Shown here piece after piece: positions 8,175-15,671 of a stretch of 64,000 bases of DNA. The notes under the pieces are model-generated. The model had not been told where the DNA came from. It saw only the letters and a list, made by a program, of their open reading frames with translations, and ran no database searches. The translations under genes and the position numbers were made by a program. This DNA comes from Oceanobacillus alkalisoli (lineage in GTDB: Bacteria > Bacillota > Bacilli > Bacillales > Amphibacillaceae), in NCBI RefSeq assembly GCF_021556485.1, contig NZ_JAKGBW010000016.1, forward strand, positions 33,668 to 97,667, in the 5' to 3' direction. Position 1 is the first letter of the stretch, and the number at the start of each line of letters is the position of its first letter.

Positions 8175-8221
8175 CATTCACAATCCCCCTTTCATATACT
8201 GCGAAAGGGGGATTGTGAATG
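8175..8221 (+). promoter_or_regulatory. Perfect 19-bp hairpin holding the ribosome site and start codon of the DUF1906 gene
   Basis: CATTCACAATCCCCCTTTC (8175-8193) is exactly complementary to 8203-8221 across a 9-base loop. The right arm includes the AGGGGG ribosome site and the ATG at 8219. No T run follows, so it is not a standard terminator. It would strongly block translation unless opened. Confidence 0.8.
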
Positions 8222-9034
8222 AAAAATAATGAAATTTTATTATTTATCGGACTTGCCGCTATCATTGTTGCGATACCATTTCTATTGCTTCTCTTTTCTG
8301 ACGCAAAATTGACATTTCCCGGGCTTTCAAATGATTTTTTAGATGAGGAAAAGGATACGAATAAAAACGATGATGATAATGAAGGTGAGGATACGCAACA
8401 ATTTTATTGGGGAGTCGATTCAGCGAGTTATACCGACGAGAATCTCTTCCAATGTGTTATGGAGAACTTTGGCAAGCCAGAGGTCTGGGGACGTTATCTC
8501 GAAGACCGGGAAGGAATCTCTTTTGGGCTTGATACAGCTGAGATTGATTATTTGCATCAACATGATATTCGAATCCTCGTGATCTATAATCATGTAAATG
8601 ATGCGCGCGGATTTGAGAACGGCACAGAACATGCGGAGCAAGCAATACAGTTTGCTGAAAACGCTGGGGTTCCGGAGGGCGTTGCAATCTTTGGTGATAT
8701 TGAGCCGGACTATCCAGTTGATTACGCTTTTATCAATGGTTGGTATAATACATTAACGAATTCAGAATATGCACCTGGAATTTATGGGGTGTTCAATGAA
8801 GGTAGCGAATTAACGCTTGCGTTTGAAGCATTGGATACAAGTATCCAAGAAAATACAATTGTCTGGACCGCTTATCCGCAACATGAAATTACGACACAGG
8901 AAAATGCTCCAGCATTCAATCCAGAAGGACCTGCCGCCGCTCCTGTTCTCGGCTGGCAATACGCAATTGAGGCTCAAAGCTGCACCATTGATACAAATCT
9001 GTTTTCTCGGGATATGATGGACTATTTGTGGTGA
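8219..9034 (+). CDS. Membrane-anchored DUF1906 glycoside hydrolase-like protein
   Basis: The 271-residue protein has one N-terminal membrane helix (about residues 6-26), an acidic linker rich in Asp and Asn (about 43-57), and an outside domain beginning YWGVDSASY. This start, the central segment GVAIFGDIEPDYPV and the end VLGWQYAIEAQSCTIDTNLF match the DUF1906 (Rv2525c-like) TIM-barrel family related to GH25-type lysozymes. An acidic residue after the fourth strand (GDIEPD) may correspond to the catalytic position. A role in cell wall handling is likely but unproven. It follows the vga-like gene and its start site is locked in a hairpin. Confidence 0.85.
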   Translation: MKNNEILLFIGLAAIIVAIPFLLLLFSDAKLTFPGLSNDFLDEEKDTNKNDDDNEGEDTQQFYWGVDSASYTDENLFQCVMENFGKPEVWGRYLEDREGISFGLDTAEIDYLHQHDIRILVIYNHVNDARGFENGTEHAEQAIQFAENAGVPEGVAIFGDIEPDYPVDYAFINGWYNTLTNSEYAPGIYGVFNEGSELTLAFEALDTSIQENTIVWTAYPQHEITTQENAPAFNPEGPAAAPVLGWQYAIEAQSCTIDTNLFSRDMMDYLW

Positions 9035-9207
9035 ATCGATGTGCAAGGGAATCCGGAAAGAACATTTATGTATTCGTCAGTGCCTTTTGCTAAGCATTAT
9101 CACCGCTGACTGGCTATGATTGAGCTGCTCATTGCCCGGAGTGGACTTTCTCAATGAAACCGGGTGCTGACAGGGCTACTCTGCTCTCCGTCACGTGATT
9201 TTTCAGC
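9035..9207. other. Gene-free stretch after the DUF1906 gene
   Basis: No coding frame with family features is seen. The stretch has several short G+C-rich inverted segments. Part of it resembles the spacer at 50131-50205 (shared GCTGA-GGGCTACT-like words), but not closely enough to define a repeat. Confidence 0.35.
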
Positions 9208-9245
9208 GAGAGCGGTAACCGACACAACCGCTCTCTTCCTTTTAA
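9208..9245 (+). terminator. Rho-independent terminator
   Basis: GAGAGCGG (9208-9215) pairs with CCGCTCTC (9228-9235) and is followed by a T-rich tract. It is the likely end of the DUF1906 transcript. Confidence 0.7.
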
Positions 9246-9368
9246 TAGGTTTTTTCAGCACGGACAGGCACATTCCACTCCCAATCCTAGACAACCCCAC
9301 CCAAACCAGGCATTGATACTTCCTTCCCCCTCCTCAACGTCAGAGCAACTGGGACAGCCGTTCTGACC

Positions 9369-9529
9369 GAGGCTGCTGAAAAAGTACACTAATTTCAAGC
9401 GAATGGAAACCGATTCCCAAATTTCATGTAAAATAACCTATGAAAGTGGGGAATAAATACCTGTTTTCACTCGATTTTGGTTATCAAAGTGGGAAAAATA
9501 ATTTCCATAATATGTTTTTCAGCAGCCTC
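9369..9529. mobile_element. 161-bp MITE with 15-bp inverted ends, inserted in a hairpin loop
   Basis: The ends GAGGCTGCTGAAAAA (9369-9383) and TTTTTCAGCAGCCTC (9515-9529) are perfect inverted repeats. The 9 bases GTTCTGACC occur directly on both sides (9360-9368 and 9530-9538) as a target duplication. Without the insert the flanks make a GGGACA...TGTCCC hairpin. There is no coding capacity. The GAGGCTG(T/C)TGAAAAA end resembles ends of IS1182-group elements, so mobilisation by such a transposase is likely but inferred. Confidence 0.85.
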
Positions 9530-9635
9530 GTTCTGACCCCATGTCCCGCTTTTCTTCATGTATTCAGGCAATATAGGGTAAACTGATACATAGGCAAGCT
9601 GTTTTAATTGAACGAGATAGAAAAGAGGAATACAG

Positions 9636-10361
9636 ATGAATAACGAACAAGCAATTGAATTAAAAAACGTCTCTTACGCTGATGGTCCATTAAAAATAAT
9701 AAAGAATGTTACAGGTTCATTCCGGAAGGGTAAAATCACTTCTCTCGTCGGCCCGTCCGGTGCTGGGAAAACAACCTTATTCAGACTTTGTAATGGAATC
9801 ATTTCTCCTACACATGGCAGGATTATTATCCAAGCAAAACCCATCCAAGTATACGAACCGACCGATTTAAGGAGAAATGTAGGACTAGCTCTGCAAAGCG
9901 CAACAATGATTGCAGGGACCGTTTATAAAAATCTACAACTTCCCAGAATACTTGCGGGAGATGCATTGCCGGAGGATGAGGCTGCCGATTTACTTGCAGC
10001 AGTAGGCTTGGATAAAGATTTACTGATGCGACATGTCGGTGATCTTTCCGGTGGACAGAAGCAAAAGGTTTCCATTGCCCGGACACTTGTAAACCGTCCG
10101 GAAATTTTACTGCTCGATGAAATCACATCATCCCTTGACCGTATCTCGACCCATGATATTGAGAACTTGATTGAAAAGATCAATAGAGAATACAACGTGA
10201 CGATCATCTGGATTACCCATAATTTAAACCAAGCAATTCAGATCAGTGATGACACATGGGTCATGATGAATGGACAATTAATCGAATCCGGACCAAGCAG
10301 TCTGCTGACCAATCCAAAGAATGTGCAAGTGAAACAATTTGTAAAGGGGGATTTCGCATGA
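9636..10361 (+). CDS. fetA: FetA-like ABC transporter ATP-binding protein
   Basis: The 241-residue protein is a single ABC ATPase: Walker A GPSGAGKTT near residue 39, Q-loop ALQSATMIAG, signature LSGGQKQK near 145, Walker B ILLLDEITSSLD and switch WITHNL. FetA with FetB forms an exporter that lowers intracellular iron and protects against peroxide stress; the same family was once called YbbL/YbbM. The next gene encodes the FetB-like partner and overlaps this stop codon as ATGA, which supports the pairing. The substrate is inferred from family. Confidence 0.88.
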   Translation: MNNEQAIELKNVSYADGPLKIIKNVTGSFRKGKITSLVGPSGAGKTTLFRLCNGIISPTHGRIIIQAKPIQVYEPTDLRRNVGLALQSATMIAGTVYKNLQLPRILAGDALPEDEAADLLAAVGLDKDLLMRHVGDLSGGQKQKVSIARTLVNRPEILLLDEITSSLDRISTHDIENLIEKINREYNVTIIWITHNLNQAIQISDDTWVMMNGQLIESGPSSLLTNPKNVQVKQFVKGDFA

Positions 10362-11128
10362 GTTTCCTGACCCTTTCACTAGCTCTCGTTTTTGTCCTCA
10401 TCCCCTTAATCCTGACAAAGACATTGAATCTTGGCCTTGGAAAAGACACAGTTATCGCGACAGTACGCTCCATTATCCAATTGCTTGCTGTCGGTTATAT
10501 TTTAACCTTCGTATTTGCAACAGAAAATCTGATCTATATTATTTTAATGGTCATTCTCATGATTACCGCGGCAACCCACAACGCAAGAAAAAAAGGAGCG
10601 GCCATTCAAGGAATCACCTGGAAGCTCATTGTGACCTTCGTATTTATCGAAGTGCTGACCCAAGGAATACTGATTGGCTTTAAGATTACTCCTCCAGAAG
10701 CACAATACATTATCCCAATTAGTGGTATGCTAATCGGAAACTCGATGGTGCTCTCGATTCTTTTTTTAAACCGGTTCACAGCGGAAATCGAAGCGAGAAA
10801 AGATGAAACAGAACTTATCCTTTCCTTGGGAGGGACACCGAAGCAAGCCATTCACCATTCGCTCATTACTGCCATCAAAGCGAGCATGATTCCGACAATT
10901 GAAAGCCAGAAAACAATCGGACTCGTTCAGCTTCCAGGTATGATGAGCGGGCAAATTATTGCGGGAGCCGATCCAATGCAAGCTGTCCAATTTCAATTGC
11001 TCATTCTATTCCTGTTACTAACGACAGCGGCGGTAACGAGTATCATGCTCGGTTTCCTATCTTATCCGACTCTTTTTAATAGCCGGATGCAGCTCATTAA
11101 ATTACCGGACAACAACAACCCCGCCTAG
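10358..11128 (+). CDS. fetB: FetB-like ABC transporter permease
   Basis: The 256-residue protein starts at the ATG at 10358 overlapping the fetA stop; GGGGGATTTCGC precedes it. It has about six to seven membrane segments and the family blocks ITAATHNARKKGA, IPISGMLIGNSM and PTIESQKTIGLVQLPGMMSGQ, the last being a cytoplasmic loop that contacts the ATPase. It completes a two-gene exporter with FetA. The stop codon lies inside the terminator hairpin that follows. Confidence 0.88.
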   Translation: MSFLTLSLALVFVLIPLILTKTLNLGLGKDTVIATVRSIIQLLAVGYILTFVFATENLIYIILMVILMITAATHNARKKGAAIQGITWKLIVTFVFIEVLTQGILIGFKITPPEAQYIIPISGMLIGNSMVLSILFLNRFTAEIEARKDETELILSLGGTPKQAIHHSLITAIKASMIPTIESQKTIGLVQLPGMMSGQIIAGADPMQAVQFQLLILFLLLTTAAVTSIMLGFLSYPTLFNSRMQLIKLPDNNNPA

Positions 11129-11152
11129 TCGCGTATCAGGCGGGGGTTTTTT
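11119..11152 (+). terminator. Rho-independent terminator of fetAB
   Basis: CCCCGCCT (11119-11126) pairs with AGGCGGGG (11138-11145), followed by G and six T. The fetB stop codon is within the left arm. Confidence 0.9.
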
Positions 11153-11167
11153 ATCTAAGTAGAACGC

Positions 11168-11210
11168 TTGACAGACTATCCATTAACCTCTATAATTTTA
11201 GTTAATTAAA
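11168..11210 (+). promoter_or_regulatory. Consensus promoter of the MarR/MhqR-like gene
   Basis: A perfect -35 TTGACA (11168-11173) and perfect -10 TATAAT (11191-11196) are spaced by 17 bases. A self-complementary TTAATTAA (11203-11210) lies at the transcript start and could be part of a MarR operator. So strong a promoter needs repression. Confidence 0.8.
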
Positions 11211-11250
11211 TATATCTTAATTCAGTATATATGAAAAGGAGTTAATAGCT

Positions 11251-11682
11251 ATGTGTGAAAATTTATCTTTGAAGTCCTTTGTCGTTTTAATGAAAGCATC
11301 GAAGACATTAGAAGAAATGGTAAAAAAAGATATTGCTGACCACGGAATGAAATTATCCGACTTTTCCATTCTGGAAGCACTATACCATAAAGGCAGACAA
11401 ACAATCAAGCAAATATCTGAAGCGGTACTCATTAATACTGGTTCAATCACATATGTCATCGATAAACTGGAGAAAAATGAGCTACTACGCCGAACAAATT
11501 GTAAAGACGACCGTCGTGTCATTTATATTGAAATCACGGATAAGGGAAATGAAGTAATGGATAAAATTTTCCCTAAACATCAAGAGCGAATTGAAGAAGT
11601 CTTCGAGGGTGTATCAGAAGAACATAAACAGATTGTGATCGAAACGATTAAAACAGTAGGTAAACGAGCAGAGAAAATTTAA
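11251..11682 (+). CDS. MarR-family regulator, MhqR-like
   Basis: The 143-residue protein has the MarR winged helix with LSDFSILEALYHKGRQTIKQ, recognition helix segment INTGSITYVIDKLEKNELL and wing CKDDRRVIYIEIT. It resembles MhqR (YkvE) of Bacillus, a repressor released by quinones and other electrophiles, and carries cysteines near residues 2 and 88. The two genes that follow encode a flavin reductase-like protein and an MhqD-like esterase, the sort of targets MhqR controls. AAAAGGAG precedes the ATG. Equating it with MhqR is by resemblance and context. Confidence 0.82.
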   Translation: MCENLSLKSFVVLMKASKTLEEMVKKDIADHGMKLSDFSILEALYHKGRQTIKQISEAVLINTGSITYVIDKLEKNELLRRTNCKDDRRVIYIEITDKGNEVMDKIFPKHQERIEEVFEGVSEEHKQIVIETIKTVGKRAEKI

Positions 11683-11725
11683 TCAATGACTTTTTAAAAA
11701 TATAAGCGTTAAGAGGTGCCACAAC

Positions 11726-12334
11726 ATGCTTTCCATTCATCCACAGGATCAAACGGAAAGAGAAAATTATAAGCTGTTAATCGGCTCCATCATTCCACGG
11801 CCCATTGCCTTTATTACAACTCAATCTTCAGCCGGAATTATAAATGCAGCGCCTTTCAGCTATTTCAATATCGCCGCAACCGACCCTCCGATGCTTGCCG
11901 TTTCGATTCAACGGAAGGACGACGCCCAGAAGGATTCTGCCAAAAATATGATGGAAACGAAGGAATTCGTCATTCATATTGTCGATGAGTATAATGTAGC
12001 TGAAATCAATAAAACAGCCGCATCACTTTCACCGGATGAAAGTGAAATCGATGTAACAGAGCTGGACTTGGTCGAAAGTACAAATATAGCTGTACCTGCT
12101 GTTAAGCAAGCAAAAGTTCGATTTGAATGTACGTTGGAAAAGGCAGTAGAACTTGGACAAACCGAGAGAATTACTTCTGATTTAATCATCGGTAAAGTCG
12201 AGAGATTCCATATCGCAGAAGAAGTTTATGAAGCTGGAAAAATCAATTACGATAAACTCCAAGCCATAAGCCGACTGGCCGGACATGATTACGCCAAAAT
12301 TGGAGAGATATTTACAATCGAAAGACCAAAATAA
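11726..12334 (+). CDS. Flavin reductase-like FMN-binding protein
   Basis: The 202-residue protein belongs to the flavin reductase-like split-barrel family (DIM6/NTAB type). The N-terminal block IIPRPIAFITTQS, followed by INAAPFSYFNIAATDPPML, forms the FMN site, and KNMMETKEFVIHIV is the usual following helix-strand. Members reduce flavins or act as the oxidoreductase partner in aromatic compound breakdown. Here it lies between an MhqR-like repressor and an esterase, so a part in quinone detoxification is likely. The exact substrate is not visible. Confidence 0.87.
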   Translation: MLSIHPQDQTERENYKLLIGSIIPRPIAFITTQSSAGIINAAPFSYFNIAATDPPMLAVSIQRKDDAQKDSAKNMMETKEFVIHIVDEYNVAEINKTAASLSPDESEIDVTELDLVESTNIAVPAVKQAKVRFECTLEKAVELGQTERITSDLIIGKVERFHIAEEVYEAGKINYDKLQAISRLAGHDYAKIGEIFTIERPK

Positions 12335-12352
12335 GAGAGGAAGATTGAATAA

Positions 12353-12949
12353 TTGAAACACGTATTCCAAAAAGGAAATGACCCATCAAGACCAACATTG
12401 CTCTTACTGCACGGTACCGGAGGAAATGAACATGACTTGCTCCCCCTTGCAGAGGTTATCGATAAAGCTGCAAACGTACTAAGCGTTCGCGGAAATATTC
12501 TTGAAAACGGAATGCCTAGGTTTTTTAAGCGACTGGCAGAAGGAGTTTTTGATGAAGAGGATTTAATTTTCCGAACACAGGAATTAAATGTATTTCTCGA
12601 CGAAGCAGCGGAAAAATATGAATTTGACCGGAACAATATAACTGCTGTCGGGTATTCCAATGGTGCAAATATTGCAGCGAGCTTGATGTTCCATTATCAG
12701 GATGCACTGAAGACAGCGATTCTCCACCACCCAATGGTGCCAAGAAGAGGGATTGATTTGCCTGACTTAACTGGTAAGCGTGTATTTATCGCAGCTGGTA
12801 CGAATGATCCAATTTGTCCAGCACAGGAATCAGAGGAATTGGATACGCTACTTGCAGGTGCTGGAGCGGAAGTCGAGCTCCACTGGGAAAATCGCGGGCA
12901 CCAATTAACGATGACGGAAGTGCAAGCCGCTGCTGCTTGGTATAAATAA
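12353..12949 (+). CDS. Alpha/beta hydrolase, MhqD-like carboxylesterase
   Basis: The 198-residue protein starts at a TTG with GAGAGGAAG upstream. It has the phospholipase/carboxylesterase fold: oxyanion segment LLLHGTGGNEHDLLPLA near residue 18, nucleophile elbow GYSNGAN near 100 (Ser), AAGTNDPICP near 146 (Asp) and RGHQLT near 183 (His), a complete triad. It is close in layout to MhqD of the Bacillus methylhydroquinone regulon. It is the last gene of the marR operon, 18 bases after the flavoprotein gene. Confidence 0.88.
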   Translation: MKHVFQKGNDPSRPTLLLLHGTGGNEHDLLPLAEVIDKAANVLSVRGNILENGMPRFFKRLAEGVFDEEDLIFRTQELNVFLDEAAEKYEFDRNNITAVGYSNGANIAASLMFHYQDALKTAILHHPMVPRRGIDLPDLTGKRVFIAAGTNDPICPAQESEELDTLLAGAGAEVELHWENRGHQLTMTEVQAAAAWYK

Positions 12950-12951
12950 TA

Positions 12952-13111
12952 AAGTGAAACTTCATTTCGTGGGGCTTTTCTTTCTCCATTGAATGTTAGT
13001 TGAACAGAATCAGGGATTTACGGACTGTTTATCCCTCAACATCACATGTTCGGTTTCCCTCATGTTTAGAAGTGGGGGATTACAGACCGTTCATGCATGA
13101 AATAAGTGTGC
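12952..13111 (+). repeat. Hairpin repeat R2, copy 1
   Basis: It begins AAAGTGAAACTTCATTTCG and ends CCGTTCATGCATGAAATAA. It shares long blocks with copies at 17946-18050 and 26197-26342 (reverse), notably GGGATTTACGGACTGT and AGACCGTTMATGC. The inner part folds with AAGTGGGGGATT-like sequence against TTTATCCC. It lies just after the esterase gene and could also terminate it. Confidence 0.75.
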
Positions 13112-13223
13112 AAATTAAATGAAGTCGCAGGGCTTACACATGTTCAATGTAAACCCTGCGACTATTTAAATTATTTTACTCCTAAATTGTAAATGGTAAG
13201 ATCGGGAAAAGGAGGTTGTTTCT

Positions 13224-13319
13224 TTGGACGGACTTGTTTTTCTCATTGCAAGCTTCATCGGTCCATTTATCGCCCTTATCATAATTGCAGTTGCAATTAT
13301 ACGGTCCATTAAAAAGTAG
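13224..13319 (+). CDS. Small single-span membrane protein (31 aa)
   Basis: A TTG start at 13224 lies 6 bases after AAAAGGAGGTTG, a near-ideal ribosome site. The product is one hydrophobic helix (FLIASFIGPFIALI and on) with a basic end RSIKK and would sit in the membrane. No family is recognised. It lies alone between two R2-type repeats. The ribosome site and the amphipathic layout make it credible, but no homologue was checked. Confidence 0.5.
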   Translation: MDGLVFLIASFIGPFIALIIIAVAIIRSIKK

Positions 13320-13320
13320 A

Positions 13321-13375
13321 TTAAAACTTCATTCAGTGGGGATATCTTTTACCCCTATTTCGAATTTTAGTTGGT
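13321..13375 (+). repeat. Partial R2-type repeat
   Basis: AAACTTCATTCAGTGGGG, a short loop, ACCCCTATT and TTTTAGTTGG match the first part of R2 (compare the reverse copy at 26197-26342). Only the left portion is kept. Confidence 0.5.
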
Positions 13376-13447
13376 CCTTCTATTAGACAGATCTAATGAT
13401 TTTGCACTTATTTTGTCCAATTTCCGCTGTTATCTCGCCGCCGCTAT

Positions 13448-14308
13448 TCATCCAATCACAAAACGAAGCGTGTTTCCCGATGGGTCTTCAACGAAATAAT
13501 CGCCATCCGCCTCACGAATTGGTGCATTAAGTTTCCGAACATTTTCTAAAGTTGTCTGTCTTGTGCTTTCATCTGGAAAAACAAGCTTGAACCAGTTCAG
13601 TCCGACACTATTTTCCGGTGTTCTTGGTGCACCTACCCCGTTCCAGGTATTCATGCCGATATGGTGATGGTAACCGTTACTCGATGTGAATAAAGCTCCA
13701 GGCAGTTCGGTCACAACATCATAGCCGATTCCATTAATATAGAACTCGCGCGCCACTTCAATATCAGACACATGCAAATGAATATGCCCCATGATTGTAT
13801 CTTCTGGCATTCCTTCCCATGGTGCCTTCCGGTCTGCGAGTAACCCTTGTGCGTCAAGTGCAACTGTCCCCATGGATACCATGCTTCCTTCCCACTCCCA
13901 TGTTCCGGAATCCCGGTCATGTGCGATTTCGATCCCATTACCATCTGGGTCGTCGAAATATAAAGCTTCACTTACAAAGTGATCAGAAGCCCCTAAGCGC
14001 ATATTTCCTCCCGATTTTTCCGCGATATGTTGCAGCAATGCGGCAAGATCAGAACGATTTGGAAGCAAAATTGCATAGTGATACAATCCAGCTGTACGCG
14101 GAGCTTTCGGTTGTACTCCTTCTGGCTGAACAAGTGTGAGGATTGCTTTTTCACCATCTGCAGTCAGCTTAGCTTCCGTAGCTGTTTGCTCCAATACTTT
14201 AAACCCGAGGAAATCCCGGTAAAATTCTAATGACCTTTCCAAGTCTGTTACATTAATACTTACTTCGCCAACATAAATCGTTGGACTTTGAAAAAACTTT
14301 TTCTCCAT
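13448..14308 (-). CDS. VOC-family extradiol dioxygenase-like protein, CatE type
   Basis: The 286-residue protein consists of two glyoxalase/bleomycin-resistance (VOC) modules, roughly residues 10-125 and 170-285. The second contains GHIHLHVSDIEVAREFY and SSNGYHHHIGMN, which carry His ligands of the metal, and FVEDPSGNTLRF near the end supplies the late acidic region. The pattern DDPDGNGIEIAHDR ends module one. It resembles CatE, the catechol-2,3-dioxygenase induced by catechols in Bacillus. Its place next to the MhqR-like group suggests a common stress theme although it is on the other strand with its own control region. Confidence 0.85.
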   Translation of the reverse strand: MEKKFFQSPTIYVGEVSINVTDLERSLEFYRDFLGFKVLEQTATEAKLTADGEKAILTLVQPEGVQPKAPRTAGLYHYAILLPNRSDLAALLQHIAEKSGGNMRLGASDHFVSEALYFDDPDGNGIEIAHDRDSGTWEWEGSMVSMGTVALDAQGLLADRKAPWEGMPEDTIMGHIHLHVSDIEVAREFYINGIGYDVVTELPGALFTSSNGYHHHIGMNTWNGVGAPRTPENSVGLNWFKLVFPDESTRQTTLENVRKLNAPIREADGDYFVEDPSGNTLRFVIG

Positions 14309-14341
14309 ATCTATTCTTCCCTTTCAATTATATTACCATTT

Positions 14342-14368
14342 TACACTAAGTTACTATATGTAAGTGTA
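14342..14368 (-). promoter_or_regulatory. Possible operator upstream of the CatE-like gene
   Basis: TACACT (14342-14347) and AGTGTA (14363-14368) form an outer dyad with inner TTAC/GTAA words. It lies about 35-60 bases before the gene start, and a TATAAT occurs between. MarR/DUF24 regulators of catechol genes bind dyads of this size. The match to a particular regulator is not made. Confidence 0.4.
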
Positions 14369-14399
14369 GGGTATAAATGTATGAATGTCAACAAAAGAA

Positions 14400-14440
14400 A
14401 GACCTTAAGATAAACATTCTGTCTGTTTATCATAAGGTCT
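14400..14440 (-). terminator. Terminator of the acyltransferase gene
   Basis: AGACCTTA and TAAGGTCT, with further pairing GATAAAC/GTTTATC inside, form a long stem. On the reverse strand it is followed by a T-rich tract. Confidence 0.8.
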
Positions 14441-14451
14441 ATGCGTTGTTA

Positions 14452-15045
14452 TCATTTTTCTCTCAGTTGTCTTTGCAAGTTATACATTTCGACATTCAAT
14501 TTTTCCATCATCGTATCCATTGCTTCTCTTCGCGGCTGGTCTTCGGGCAAGTAAATCGGATCACCGAAAATAAGCTTTGGCTTCTGGAATTTGAGCAAAT
14601 CTTTAAAGTTGTTCGGACCAACGTAAGCTGCAGGTATAATCGGTGCTTTACCATAAGCTGCGATCGTTACGGCACCGCGCTTTAAAGGGACTTCCTCGGT
14701 TGATCTCGTTCCGCTTGGGAAGATTCCAATGATCTTCCCTTCCTTCAGTAGCTTACGGGGTACCTTGATTGTGCTCGGTCCCGGATTATCCCGGTCGACT
14801 GGGAAAGCATTCAAGACATTCATCAGCCAATTTGTGAATTTCGTCTGGAACAATTCCTTCTTTGCCATATAATGAATTTGCTTAGGCAGTAAGGATACCC
14901 CAAGCCATAAAATATCAACCCAACCTGTATGTGTACAAGCAATAATGTATCCGCCATTATCTGGTAATTTTTCTTTCTGATAGACTTTGATTCTTCCAAA
15001 AATAGTTAAGATAATTTTTACTACGTTCGCTGCAAAATTATACAT
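14452..15045 (-). CDS. plsC: Lysophospholipid acyltransferase (PlsC family)
   Basis: The 197-residue protein transfers an acyl chain to 1-acyl-glycerol-3-phosphate to form phosphatidic acid at the inner face of the membrane. It has the HX4D catalytic motif in CTHTGWVD near residue 38, an FPVDRD block near 81, the glycerophosphate motif FPSGTRS near 109 and APIIPAAYVG near 134. One hydrophobic N-terminal segment can anchor it. GTAGGAGGAAAGG precedes the ATG. It is monocistronic, ended by the hairpin at 14400-14440. Other PlsC-like paralogues are common, so the exact acyl acceptor is by family. Confidence 0.92.
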   Translation of the reverse strand: MYNFAANVVKIILTIFGRIKVYQKEKLPDNGGYIIACTHTGWVDILWLGVSLLPKQIHYMAKKELFQTKFTNWLMNVLNAFPVDRDNPGPSTIKVPRKLLKEGKIIGIFPSGTRSTEEVPLKRGAVTIAAYGKAPIIPAAYVGPNNFKDLLKFQKPKLIFGDPIYLPEDQPRREAMDTMMEKLNVEMYNLQRQLREK

Positions 15046-15210
15046 TGCCTTTCCTCCTACACTCGTGCATCTCCCTTATTTTATCATAAAGGAGGAGGAA
15101 CGGGTATCCTTTACTTGGGGGAGTTAGTTCTTTTTTCAGATAAAAACCTGTGACTTTTTAATGTAATAAACGTCTTAATTATGAGTCTTAAAAAAGGAGG
15201 CGAAATCGTT

Positions 15211-15309
15211 TTGCAGGATAAAGCAAAAGAAGAAATTGCAGATTGGTATCGACATTACAGCGATTCCGTGTTCAAATATATTCTAATGATTTTCGTGATC
15301 ACCAACAAC
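15211..15309 (+). pseudogene. N-terminal fragment of an ECF sigma factor
   Basis: A TTG start with AAAAAGGAGG upstream opens a frame with EIADWYRHYSDSVFKYI, the usual first helix of region 2 of an extracytoplasmic-function sigma factor. One base is missing near 15296, because the expected RDHQQ continues in the next frame. About 30 residues in, the sequence joins an unrelated dehydrogenase fragment. It cannot make a sigma factor. Confidence 0.65.
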
Positions 15310-15560
15310 CTCCAATCGAATCAATAGCAGCATCTGCACCCCTTCCATTTGTTAACTCCATCACAGTTTCAGTAAGTGAAGTGCTTGAAGTGTTTATAAC
15401 ATGAGACGCACCCAGTTCAAGTAAATCTTCCGTAAGTTTATCATTTCGTGTAACTGCAACTAACTAAAAACCTAGCCCCTTCGCTAATTGAGCAAATTTC
15501 CGTCCTATCGAAGAACCACACGCATTAACCAATAAACGATCATTTGCAATTGAAATTATT
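15309..15560 (-). pseudogene. Internal fragment of a zinc-type alcohol dehydrogenase/quinone oxidoreductase
   Basis: Reverse-strand translation gives NDRLLVNACGSSIGRKFAQL, a broken nucleotide-binding motif region, then a stop codon, then LVAVTRNDKLTEDLLELGAS and TNGRGADAAIDSIGG. These are consecutive blocks of the Rossmann domain of the MDR superfamily. Both ends are missing. The left border coincides with the end of the sigma factor fragment, so the two remnants were joined by a deletion. Confidence 0.72.
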
Positions 15561-15623
15561 GAAATCGATGAATGATTCAAGGTTTATTTATAACTGGCGA
15601 AAAATAGAGTGATTTCTAAGCAG

Positions 15624-15652
15624 GAAAAAACCCTACAATCGTTGTAGAGTTC
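15624..15652 (-). terminator. Terminator of the mscS-like gene
   Basis: On the reverse strand AACTCTACAA and TTGTAGGGTT flank a 3-base loop and are followed by TTTTCC. The stem has one mismatch. Confidence 0.7.
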
Positions 15653-15671
15653 CTCCGTCTTCGAGTGAAGA

